The translations under genes were made by a program, and so were the position numbers. Source: Calditrichia bacterium (GTDB lineage Bacteria; Calditrichota; Calditrichia; RBG-13-44-9; J075). Taken from it: a stretch of DNA of 64,000 nt. How positions within the stretch are numbered: the first letter of the stretch is position 1; every line of letters begins with the position of its first letter. This document shows positions 35,937 through 43,743 of this stretch, in pieces. Location of the stretch: positions 1-64,000 of the forward strand of contig JANQRS010000005.1 of assembly GCA_028284445.1 (NCBI GenBank). The letters run 5' to 3'. The notes under the pieces were generated by a model. The model did not search any database. It had not been told where the DNA came from and saw only the letters and a list, made by a program, of their open reading frames with translations.

Positions 35937-38900
35937 ATGAAGAATGAGAAAAAAATAGCTAGCTTCGTACCTGCCACTGCCACCCGATTTCCTTCGCGTT
36001 CCTTCGCGATTCTTCACGCAACTTCGTGGTTAATCCTGTCACTTTGCCTGCCATTGCTGTCTCAATCAAAAGCAGGCAAATTTCCAACCCAAAATAACGT
36101 AGCAAAACAGAGCGATAAGCCTATCCGCGCGACGCTCAATACCAACGAATGGAGCTATTGGGTACTTTGGGATGGACAATCCGGGCGCAATCCCTACACC
36201 GGTGATTCCGGTGGTTTATTTCCGGATCAGTCGATCAGTGGTGTGTTCGCAGATGGATTAATGTGGGCGGGGATCGTCGATGATCCAAATTCTAACGTGC
36301 CATTACGGGCCGGCGGTTCAACCTATATTAGTGGATATCTACCGGGAAGAATTTTGGCGTCCGGCGAGCCTCAAGACCCAAGTGATCCGGATGTCAGGCT
36401 CTGGCGCATTCTGAAGGATGTTGATGCTGCGACAGATGAGGCGCTGCTTTTAGACGCTGCAGAAACCTATAATATTCCCGAAGATCAGGTTACACTCGAG
36501 GAAATCCAGGCATTGCGTGATGAATATCGCTTTGCCTGGGAAAATTGGCCCGGCCAGTGGGGCGCGCCTTATATCGATGTAAATGAGAACGGCGTTTGGG
36601 ATCGCGGAATTGATATGCCGGGCATACCGGGATTTAAGCAGATGATATGGATCGTAAGCAACGATCTTGATTCGGAGACGTCTCGGGATTTCACCGGTTC
36701 TCCTTCGATGGGTTTGGAAATTCAATCGACGTTTTGGACCATGGAAAATCCGGTGTTTGATGATATGGTGTTCCGCCGAACGCGTCTCGTTAATCGATCG
36801 ACGTTTCAGATTAATGATATGTATTTTGGGATCTGGACAGATATTGATCTGGGCAATTTTGGTAACGATCTTGCCGGATCGGATTCTCTCGCGAATCTCG
36901 CTTATGTGTGGAACGGCACTGATATCGACGACGCATTTGATGAGAAAAAACTGCCGCCGGCAGCAATCGGCTATCATCTGCTCCAGGGACCCATTGTAGC
37001 AGATCCTTCCGGCAGCGCAATTGTCGACTTTCTGGTTCTACCGGGCTTCCGAAATTTGGATATCCTCGGCTTAACCTGGCAGCGGATTTGCCCGATTTGT
37101 GATCCGCCCCTCGGCGACTATAACTCAACGCTCGGTTGGTTTAACCGGCTTCGTGGATACACACCAACGTTTGATATTGAAAATCCGACTCCTTATCTGG
37201 CCGGTTCCGGACCTGAGCGCGGACAGCCCATTCGCTTGAAATTTAGTGGAGATCCGGTAGCGGACCCCATGGGCAATCTTGGCGATGTAGATGGCAATGG
37301 AGATAATTTGCCGCCGGGAGATCGGCGATTCTCGATCTCGACCGGGCCTTTTACGATCGCAAGCGGCGGAATGCAGGAAATTGTCTACGTCCTGATCGGC
37401 GCCGTTGAACCGGGAGGCGATCGCTATTCGTCAATAACTCGCCTGAAGTCGCTGGCGGACCTTGTCTCAAGTCAATACCCGAGACTTGATCGTATACCGC
37501 GAGCCGCGATCAAGAGTGATCACTCCACGGCAACTTCGACGCTTGACATTCAAATAGATGCGAAAGATCGAGTTGTTCAATCCGCTACAGTGATATTGCG
37601 TGATTCTCGTAAGGAGCAAGAGGAACTTCAATTCCCGTTGTTTAATGACGGTCAGCATGATGATAGCCTGGCCGGGGATAATCTTTGGGCAACGGGACAA
37701 CTAACAGTTGATAATCGCCGTTATCCCCATGAACTCGATGTTATCTTTCAAACCGATACTGGCACGGTAGAGATTCCAGGGCTCTTGGGAGAAGTTCGGC
37801 TACGTCCGGAAATTTCCATTATCAACGTAGAATTTGACTGGGAGAACGGGCGACAGGATCTGGTGGCGAATCATGGAGAGACGATTCAACTTGCCTATCA
37901 GGTATTTATGCCGGATGATCGGCATGACGTTCAGCGGCTGATTGTCAACGGTGCCGAAATCGGCGGATTAGATTTCAATGGCAGCTATTCCGGGAGCAGC
38001 TCTGAACTTCGCTTCGTTGCAACAGCGCCAGCTCTTGGCGACAAACTGATTATACCATACCAGATCAGTTACGACTACTTTGAAGCTACCGGTAGTCTGG
38101 TATTACCCATACAGGTATGGAAACCGACGACGTTGTGGAAGGATACGTTGTCCGTTGATATCAGGTCAGGATTTTCGATCAATCTAACACCTGTCGTGGC
38201 AGACGCATCTTTGATTACCGGAGATCAATACGAAGTAGAATTTTTTGAAGACTTGTCGGACAGCCAGACTGTCTGGCGCTTGAAAAATATGAATAGTGGC
38301 GAAGTTTTGCTTAATAATCAACCGACTATGCAGGGCCTCTATGCAGATTTCCCGATTATCGACGGCATTCAATTTCAGGTAAACGGGCCACCGCGTAAGA
38401 TTAGTCAGTTTCAGGCGGTTGCAAATGCCGCTGGAGCAATTGAGCCACCGGTTCAAGGTGCATTTGCTTTTAACAGAAATGGCTTTCCCACGCACGATGG
38501 CTTGCCCCTCACTCCGGGCGTCAACGATCGGCCGGATGCATCTCGTCAACAAACCAATGGTAGCACCTGGGGTTTCCATACCGGCGGTACCAATCGATCG
38601 CTGTACGAGACGTTTCTTTCCCGTGTATTACGCAATGATAATGTTGATCGAGCCTTACCGTTTGACTTTGAGCTGCGTTTTACTGAAGCCGGCGGGTATG
38701 CCTACTGGGGATTCGAAAGCGAGGAAATGGGTGAAGTGCCATTTGAACTTTGGAATATTGGAATTGATACGCCGAACGATCCGAGCGATGATTATCGAAT
38801 GATTCCCTGGGTGCTGAATGATGCTGATTTTGATACTGGACCGGAAATATTTAACATCAATGCTCTCGATCATTCAGTCTCCGGCGCTAATAATGATCCC

Positions 38901-39488
38901 TACACGGACTGGATCTACTGGCGAGATCCAGCGGACAAAACACCGGGCGATGCTGGTTACCAGGCGTTCGTTGAGGATGGCCTGGCGGGTATCTACGTCC
39001 CTCGTGATAACGCGGAGGTGATGGCAAGAACCGTTCTCGTCAATTGGAACGGCGGAGATGTGTCGGATCCTACTTTCCCGCAAAATGTAGACGCTGTGAT
39101 GCCGGAAGCTGGAACAGTTTTTCGCATCATCACCAATAAGCCGAACTATCCCGGTGATCGCCTCTTGGTCGATACTGCCCCGGTTTTCCGTCCGGAGTTA
39201 TTCTACCCGGTCAGCTTCTTTCTCGATCAAAATTACCCCAATCCCTTCAACCCGGAAACGTCCATCGAATTTGCTCTACCGGAAGCAGTGGATGTCAAAT
39301 TAGAAGTGTTCAATGTACTTGGTCAAAGAGTAAAAACTCTCATGGATGAAAGCCTGGAACCGGCAAAATATCGCATTATATGGGACGGAATTGATAGCAA
39401 TGGCATTCAAGTCGCCAGTGGGATTTATTTTTACAGAATCAGTGCCGGCCGATTTGTGAAGACGCGGAAAATGATATTACTACATTGA
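35937..39488 (+). CDS. Large secreted paralogue 5 of 5, T9SS-type sorting domain
   Basis: 1,183 aa from ATG at 35937 (MKNEKKIASFVPATAT). It has leader type B (RFPSRSFAILHATSWLI, as in copy 3), then signal core LILSLCLPLLSQSKAGKF. Shared body: TNEWSYWVLWDGQSGRNP, MVFRRTRLVNRSTFQINDMY, IDLGNFGNDLAGSDSLAN, PPGDRRFSISTGPF, LFNDGQHDDSLAGDNLWAT, RQQTNGSTWGFHTGG, PNDPSDDYRMIPWVLND. A CPIC pair (QRICPICDPP) is unique to this copy. The sorting domain is DQNYPNPFNPETSIEFALPE ... ASGIYFYRISAGRFVKTRKM, ending ILLH where CAT TGA comes from the repeat unit. It is followed by repeat units and a vestigial sixth leader. Exported; function unknown. Confidence 0.9.
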   Translation: MKNEKKIASFVPATATRFPSRSFAILHATSWLILSLCLPLLSQSKAGKFPTQNNVAKQSDKPIRATLNTNEWSYWVLWDGQSGRNPYTGDSGGLFPDQSISGVFADGLMWAGIVDDPNSNVPLRAGGSTYISGYLPGRILASGEPQDPSDPDVRLWRILKDVDAATDEALLLDAAETYNIPEDQVTLEEIQALRDEYRFAWENWPGQWGAPYIDVNENGVWDRGIDMPGIPGFKQMIWIVSNDLDSETSRDFTGSPSMGLEIQSTFWTMENPVFDDMVFRRTRLVNRSTFQINDMYFGIWTDIDLGNFGNDLAGSDSLANLAYVWNGTDIDDAFDEKKLPPAAIGYHLLQGPIVADPSGSAIVDFLVLPGFRNLDILGLTWQRICPICDPPLGDYNSTLGWFNRLRGYTPTFDIENPTPYLAGSGPERGQPIRLKFSGDPVADPMGNLGDVDGNGDNLPPGDRRFSISTGPFTIASGGMQEIVYVLIGAVEPGGDRYSSITRLKSLADLVSSQYPRLDRIPRAAIKSDHSTATSTLDIQIDAKDRVVQSATVILRDSRKEQEELQFPLFNDGQHDDSLAGDNLWATGQLTVDNRRYPHELDVIFQTDTGTVEIPGLLGEVRLRPEISIINVEFDWENGRQDLVANHGETIQLAYQVFMPDDRHDVQRLIVNGAEIGGLDFNGSYSGSSSELRFVATAPALGDKLIIPYQISYDYFEATGSLVLPIQVWKPTTLWKDTLSVDIRSGFSINLTPVVADASLITGDQYEVEFFEDLSDSQTVWRLKNMNSGEVLLNNQPTMQGLYADFPIIDGIQFQVNGPPRKISQFQAVANAAGAIEPPVQGAFAFNRNGFPTHDGLPLTPGVNDRPDASRQQTNGSTWGFHTGGTNRSLYETFLSRVLRNDNVDRALPFDFELRFTEAGGYAYWGFESEEMGEVPFELWNIGIDTPNDPSDDYRMIPWVLNDADFDTGPEIFNINALDHSVSGANNDPYTDWIYWRDPADKTPGDAGYQAFVEDGLAGIYVPRDNAEVMARTVLVNWNGGDVSDPTFPQNVDAVMPEAGTVFRIITNKPNYPGDRLLVDTAPVFRPELFYPVSFFLDQNYPNPFNPETSIEFALPEAVDVKLEVFNVLGQRVKTLMDESLEPAKYRIIWDGIDSNGIQVASGIYFYRISAGRFVKTRKMILLH

Positions 39489-39520
39489 AGCATTGAAGCA
39501 TTGAAGCATTGGAGTATTGA
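39489..39520 (+). repeat. GCATTGAA-type spacer repeat after paralogue 5
   Basis: Two perfect and two degenerate 8-bp units (GCATTGAA, GCATTGGA, GTATTGAA), continuing from the CATTGA that forms the end of paralogue 5. Confidence 0.75.
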
Positions 39521-39588
39521 AAATTGACGATTGAAAATTAAAGAATAAGAAGAAAATAGCCAGCTTCGTACCCGCTACTGCCAAGTGA
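39517..39588 (+). pseudogene. 5' remnant of a sixth array gene
   Basis: About 70 bp aligning with the block that precedes and begins copies 3-5. GAAAATTGACGATTGAAAA is followed by a frame whose start codon is TTA instead of ATG (39538) and which reads LKNKKKIASFVPATAK then TGA at 39586-39588. The match to the MKNEKKIASFVPATA leader is unmistakable. The body of the gene is missing; the next gene converges from the right. Confidence 0.85.
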
Positions 39589-39615
39589 ACCTGACAGGCC
39601 GCAGGCCTTAGTGAG

Positions 39616-41010
39616 CTACAGCGCAAGCTCAAAACTCTGTCCAAACTCCGGCACTGTCACATTCCAGCCAAATTGCTCATGAATTTTTTCTGCCAGGGCT
39701 GCAGATGCTTCCGGTTCTCCATGAACCAGGAAGGTTTGCTTCGGTGCTCGATTGAAGCCCAGTAGCCATGCTAAAATTTCGTTATAGTCTGCGTGACCGG
39801 AGAATCCGGAAATGCTCTCTATATGGGCGTGAATCGGGACCTGGTTACCATGAATCTTGACGGATTCTCTGCCGTCCAGGATGGTTCGTCCGCGGGTGCC
39901 GGCAGCTTGATAGCCGACAAAGAGCACGGTGTTTTTCGGATCCCGCAGTCGGCGTGACATATGGTGCACGATTCTACCAGCGGTTACCATGCCACTGGCA
40001 GAGATAATGATTGCCGGGCCTTTTTCGTCATTGATCTCCATCGATTCCTGACGAGATTTACAGAAGCAAATGTTGCTGGTTTGGAAAATGTCCTTGCCCT
40101 CAATCTTGTCAATCCGGGTGCTGAGGTTTAAGTCCGGGATGCGGTGCTTGAAAATTTCTGTGGCCTCGATTGCCATCGGCGAGTCGACATAAACCGGGAG
40201 CTTCGGAATTCGACCATCCTCTTCGAGCTGGCGCAGTATATACAGGACCGTTTGCGTTCGGCCCACGGAGAATGCCGGAATAAGCAAAACCCCTCCGCGC
40301 TCAACACTTTCATTGACAACACGCTCCAACTGACCATGCGGATCAAAATCTTCATGCAGACGATCGCCGTATGTCGATTCCAGAACCAGATAGTCCACTT
40401 CGAAAGCCTGGGAAGGGCTAGGGAGGACCAGTTCGTTCGCGCGGCCCAAATCACCGCTAAACAGAATCTTCTTGCTCTCATCGCCGTCCATGATTTTGAC
40501 GTCGATAATTGAGGCCCCGAGAATGTGGCCAGCCGCCCGCCATTTTACACGAACGTCGTCTGCGATGAACAGGTCATCGCCAAAATGAACCGGCACCAGC
40601 TGCGAGATGGTCTTCTCAGCATCTTCTGTAGTGAATAAGGGAAGCGCCGGCTTGTGTTTGGAGTAGCCCTTCTTGTTGGCCCAGCGGGCATCTTCTTCCT
40701 GGATATGGGCACTATCCATTAAAAGGATTTCACAGAGCTCTTTTGTTGCGTGGGTGCAATAAATCGGGCCGCTAAAACCTTCCCGGGTGATGCGCGGCAG
40801 ATAGCCGGTGTGATCAATATGAGCATGGGTAAGAAACACCTTGTCAATATTTGCCGGTGGCACAAGAAAGGGCTCCCAATTCTTGAGGCGGTTGCTTTTC
40901 TTACCTTGAAAAAGCCCACAATCTATTAGCAATTTTTGCCCGTTCAACTCCAGCAGGTGGCGTGAACCCGTCACTGTCCCTGCGGCCCCGCAAAATTTGA
41001 TTTTCGCCAT
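39616..41010 (-). CDS. MBL-fold beta-CASP hydrolase (YSH1/CPSF73-like family)
   Basis: 464 aa, the usual length for bacterial beta-CASP proteins. The metallo-beta-lactamase motif HAHIDH (62-67) and further ligands AAGHILGAS and LFSGDLGR lie in the N-terminal domain. The beta-CASP insert and motifs follow: PAFSVGRTQTVLYIL, IIISASGMVTAGRIVHHM, and the C-terminal IHAHIESISGFSGHADYNEIL and FLVHGEPEA. Probably a cytoplasmic exo- or endoribonuclease. ATG at 41010 follows a GAGGAAT site. It converges with the paralogue array. Confidence 0.92.
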   Translation of the reverse strand: MAKIKFCGAAGTVTGSRHLLELNGQKLLIDCGLFQGKKSNRLKNWEPFLVPPANIDKVFLTHAHIDHTGYLPRITREGFSGPIYCTHATKELCEILLMDSAHIQEEDARWANKKGYSKHKPALPLFTTEDAEKTISQLVPVHFGDDLFIADDVRVKWRAAGHILGASIIDVKIMDGDESKKILFSGDLGRANELVLPSPSQAFEVDYLVLESTYGDRLHEDFDPHGQLERVVNESVERGGVLLIPAFSVGRTQTVLYILRQLEEDGRIPKLPVYVDSPMAIEATEIFKHRIPDLNLSTRIDKIEGKDIFQTSNICFCKSRQESMEINDEKGPAIIISASGMVTAGRIVHHMSRRLRDPKNTVLFVGYQAAGTRGRTILDGRESVKIHGNQVPIHAHIESISGFSGHADYNEILAWLLGFNRAPKQTFLVHGEPEASAALAEKIHEQFGWNVTVPEFGQSFELAL

Positions 41011-41335
41011 AATAAAATTCCTCGTTCATTTTTTGCAAAACCGGACGACTATAACATTGCTTTCTGGTCTATCTCCACACATCACATGAAATCGTTTATC
41101 ACTGACGTATGACCGATTATACGAAACGATTATCGCCGAGTCAATCCAATCCTCTGTGAATCCTATGGCATTCTCATTGATATAGGTCGCGCCGCTTCTG
41201 AATGCGGAATGGTTGGTACGGGCCCGGCAGAAGTCATCATGTATAAGAATAGCCAGCAAGTAATCAATATGCGGCTGCTTGATGCCGCTTAGACTGCATA
41301 ACTGCTTTTGATAAGACTGACGTGAGGGACATCGA
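41011..41335. other. 325-bp intergenic region, no feature recognised
   Basis: Divergent region between the beta-CASP hydrolase (minus) and the TPR lipoprotein (plus). I find no persuasive coding frame, repeat or terminator; it presumably holds both promoters. Confidence 0.4.
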
Positions 41336-42442
41336 ATGATGAAGAATCGCATGACGATGCTAATGGATGCCATAGTGCTATTTGTGGTCTTTACTATTAT
41401 TACGCTCCTCGTATCTTGTAATTCTGCAGATTACTGGTACGAGAAAGCAGCCAATGCTAAGGTAGCTGAACAGAAACTCCTGTTCTATTCTATGGCGATT
41501 CAAAAAGATTCGGCTTTTGGCGAAGCATACTATCAGCGTGGGCTGGTATATCTGGCTGAGCAGCGCCATGAATTGGCACTGCATGATTTTGAGAAGACAA
41601 TTCACCTGGTGCCTGAGCACGGCCAGGCCTATATCAAACGAGCAGCGATCTATGATGCACTCGGCGAGAAAGGTTCGGCCATTCCCGCATACCAGCAACG
41701 CGGCGCCATGAATACCGCTGATCCGTATTTCTATTTTGAACGTGCCTTGTTTTTTGAAAACGCGAATAACTTTGAACGGGCGCTGAAGGATCTCAATCAG
41801 GCAATATTGCTGAGACCATCAAACTATTCCTTCTATTTCCGGCGAGCATTGATCAAACGGAAGGTTGGGCGCGACGCCGCAGCACTGGATGATTTATCCA
41901 TTGCAATTTCTCTGGATCCGCAAAATCGGATTTGCTACGAACAGCGCGGAGGCATCTATTTACAACAGGGCAATTATGAGCAGGCAATTATCGACTTTAC
42001 GATTGCCACCAGAATTGAGGGCGGGGACGACCCGGAACTATACTTTCAACGGGCACTTGCATATACGAAGCGCGGCGACTTTTTTCAAGCGATTCGCGAT
42101 CTTGGTGAAGTAATTTCTCTGCAACCGGAAAATACCGATGCATATCTTGCGCGCGCCTCGGCGCACCAGAGACTTTACGACGACGAGGCTGCCTTGTCCG
42201 ATCTCAAGCGAACGCTGCAAATTGATCCGGTCAATCAAGCTGCTGCGTATGATATCGCCCGTATCTACTCGAGACGCCACGACAACCAATCCTCGCTATT
42301 GTATTTGGAGGAGGCTTTGCTGAATGGTTATAATCAATGGCATAATCTGGAACTGGAGCGAGATTTCTCCAGTCTGCGTGAGACCGTTGCTTTTGGCAAC
42401 TTAATTGCCAAATTTCGCCAGTCGAGATTTTATGGTGAATAA
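41336..42442 (+). CDS. TPR-repeat lipoprotein
   Basis: 368 aa; start ATG 41336 or 41339. The hydrophobic N-terminus ends in a lipobox (IITLLVSC, then NSAD), so it is probably lipid-anchored. From ~residue 35 to 340 it is made of about nine 34-residue TPR units (for example AYYQRGLVYLAEQRHELALHDFEKT, YFERALFFENANNFERALKD, CYEQRGGIYLQQGNYEQAI, YFQRALAYTKRGDFFQAIRD). A protein-protein interaction scaffold in the envelope; the partner is unknown. Its stop lies about 55 nt upstream of the lysine riboswitch. Confidence 0.88.
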   Translation: MMKNRMTMLMDAIVLFVVFTIITLLVSCNSADYWYEKAANAKVAEQKLLFYSMAIQKDSAFGEAYYQRGLVYLAEQRHELALHDFEKTIHLVPEHGQAYIKRAAIYDALGEKGSAIPAYQQRGAMNTADPYFYFERALFFENANNFERALKDLNQAILLRPSNYSFYFRRALIKRKVGRDAAALDDLSIAISLDPQNRICYEQRGGIYLQQGNYEQAIIDFTIATRIEGGDDPELYFQRALAYTKRGDFFQAIRDLGEVISLQPENTDAYLARASAHQRLYDDEAALSDLKRTLQIDPVNQAAAYDIARIYSRRHDNQSSLLYLEEALLNGYNQWHNLELERDFSSLRETVAFGNLIAKFRQSRFYGE

Positions 42443-42456
42443 ATTTACAAAATTTC

Positions 42457-42483
42457 TTGCTTCTCTTGCATCTCTCCTATAGT
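42457..42483 (+). promoter_or_regulatory. Candidate promoter of the lysine operon
   Basis: TTGCTT (42457-42462), 15-nt spacer, TATAGT (42478-42483), ending 14 nt before the first riboswitch helix. The spacer is short, but the place is right for a riboswitch transcript. Confidence 0.4.
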
Positions 42484-42496
42484 TTTATCGCTCAAT

Positions 42497-42673
42497 TAGC
42501 ATAGAGGTGCTATTGCCAATAGTATGAGATTCCGATGAAATCCTGAATTTCACTTGAGGAATCTTCAGAAAGGGGCCATAGCCGAAACCGGACAATTTCA
42601 GGTGTTGTCGGTTGGGTCATGAGATAATATCTCATGGACTGTCATCTACTCATGTGGATGGAGCGCTATGTGA
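42497..42673 (+). promoter_or_regulatory. Lysine riboswitch (L-box) aptamer
   Basis: The conserved L-box core is readable in order: AGAGGTGC (42503-42510), AGTA, AGAAAGGGGCCATAGCCGAAACC (split here as AGAAAGGGG and AGCCGAAACC), GGTTGGGTC, GACTGTCAT, ATGTGG and GGAGCGCTATG. Helix P1 is formed by AGCATAG (42498-42504) and CTATGT (42666-42671). It lies directly ahead of a lysine-biosynthesis operon, so lysine should repress it. Confidence 0.93.
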
Positions 42674-42695
42674 CCGACGTCTGATGTATGGAAGT

Positions 42696-42739
42696 GGGCT
42701 GGTCGAAATGGCGTTCTGCCAAATTAGATCGGCCTTTTT
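42696..42739 (+). terminator. Riboswitch expression-platform terminator, abutting the dapE start codon
   Basis: GGCTGGTC (42697-42704) pairs with GATCGGCC (42727-42734), with an inner TGGC/GCCA stem and a TTTTT tract (42735-42739). The next base but one starts ATG (42741). Lysine binding should favour this attenuator; in read-through transcripts the stem would also cover the ribosome-binding region. Confidence 0.88.
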
Positions 42740-42740
42740 A

Positions 42741-43742
42741 ATGTACATTGGATCACTGCTTCAGCAATTCATCGACATTCCTTCCGTTACCGGAAATGAA
42801 AAAGCGGCACTTGCCTGGCTGGAATCTCAATTCGCGCGCCTGGAAATGACCCTGCGTCGCTTTCCCGTTAGTGAAAACCGCTATAATATCCTTGCCAGCT
42901 TTCGTCCTGATCCTTCAGTGATTCTGACCAGTCATTGCGACACCGTTCCGCCATTTATTCCATCCTCTAAATCTAACGCGCGAATTTATGGCCGTGGCGC
43001 GTGTGATGCCAAAGGCGCACTCGTCGCGATGCTTGCTGCTATTGAGGTATTACCGAAGGCTACTTCCGAAGCCGTGGGAATATTGGTCGTTGTCGGTGAA
43101 GAGACAGACAGTATTGGCGCGAAAGCTATGGCGCAAAGTGACCTTCGCTGCAAATATCTGATTAATGGAGAGCCTACGCAGAACCAATTGGTCGCCGCGC
43201 AGAAGGGGGCATTCATGTTTCAACTCACCGCATCCGGTCGTGCTGCACATTCCGGATATCCGGAGGCCGGTAGTTCAGCGATTAACAAACTTCTGGATCA
43301 ACTAGCGATCTATCGCGCATTGGATTGGGGCAGCAACGACCTGCTTGGAGATGCCACCTTGAATGTGGGCACGATTAGCGGCGGGCGCGCCGGAAACGTC
43401 ATTGCTGATCACGCTGTGGCTGTGTGTACGGTGCGTGTGGTTGATGATTGTGACACAGTGACGGCACTTGTCGAACAGTATTTGCAGGCAGACATCGAAG
43501 TGAATTACACAACTCGCAGCAACCCGGTCCAGTTTTTTGTTCCGGACGGCCGGGATAGCATCGTGGTCCCCTTCGGTTCAGACGCACCCTACCTGCAAGA
43601 GCTGGGAACAGTCCTGATGGGTGGCCCGGGCGACATTTTGAAAGCACATACCAAAGACGAATCCATCGGTATTCAAGAGCTCTTGGATGGCGTTGATTTC
43701 TATAAAAGTCTAATTGAACAATTATTGGAAAGTGAGGCATAA
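42741..43742 (+). CDS. dapE: M20 deacylase, probable succinyl-diaminopimelate desuccinylase
   Basis: 333 aa from ATG at 42741. Upstream in-frame codons fall in the riboswitch, so the longer frame is rejected. The M20 metal motif SHCDTVPPF (H65, D67), GRGACDAKGALVAML (D89) and VVGEETDSIGA (E120, E121) are intact. It is shorter than E. coli DapE (375 aa) and resembles the ArgE/LysK/DapE-type core. The assignment as desuccinylase (N-succinyl-LL-diaminopimelate to LL-DAP) rests on the operon with lysC, dapA, dapD and an aminotransferase under a lysine riboswitch; LysK-like or acetyl-specific activity is possible. It is separated by 1 nt from lysC. Confidence 0.88.
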   Translation: MYIGSLLQQFIDIPSVTGNEKAALAWLESQFARLEMTLRRFPVSENRYNILASFRPDPSVILTSHCDTVPPFIPSSKSNARIYGRGACDAKGALVAMLAAIEVLPKATSEAVGILVVVGEETDSIGAKAMAQSDLRCKYLINGEPTQNQLVAAQKGAFMFQLTASGRAAHSGYPEAGSSAINKLLDQLAIYRALDWGSNDLLGDATLNVGTISGGRAGNVIADHAVAVCTVRVVDDCDTVTALVEQYLQADIEVNYTTRSNPVQFFVPDGRDSIVVPFGSDAPYLQELGTVLMGGPGDILKAHTKDESIGIQELLDGVDFYKSLIEQLLESEA

Positions 43743-43743
43743 A

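Noticed and set aside
39590..39612. AGGCC/GGCCT inverted repeat between array and beta-CASP gene as terminator
   Set aside because: Stem of five pairs with no T-tract in either direction.
42612..42740. Longer dapE start upstream of 42741
   Set aside because: The extension would translate the 3' half of the lysine riboswitch and its terminator stem.
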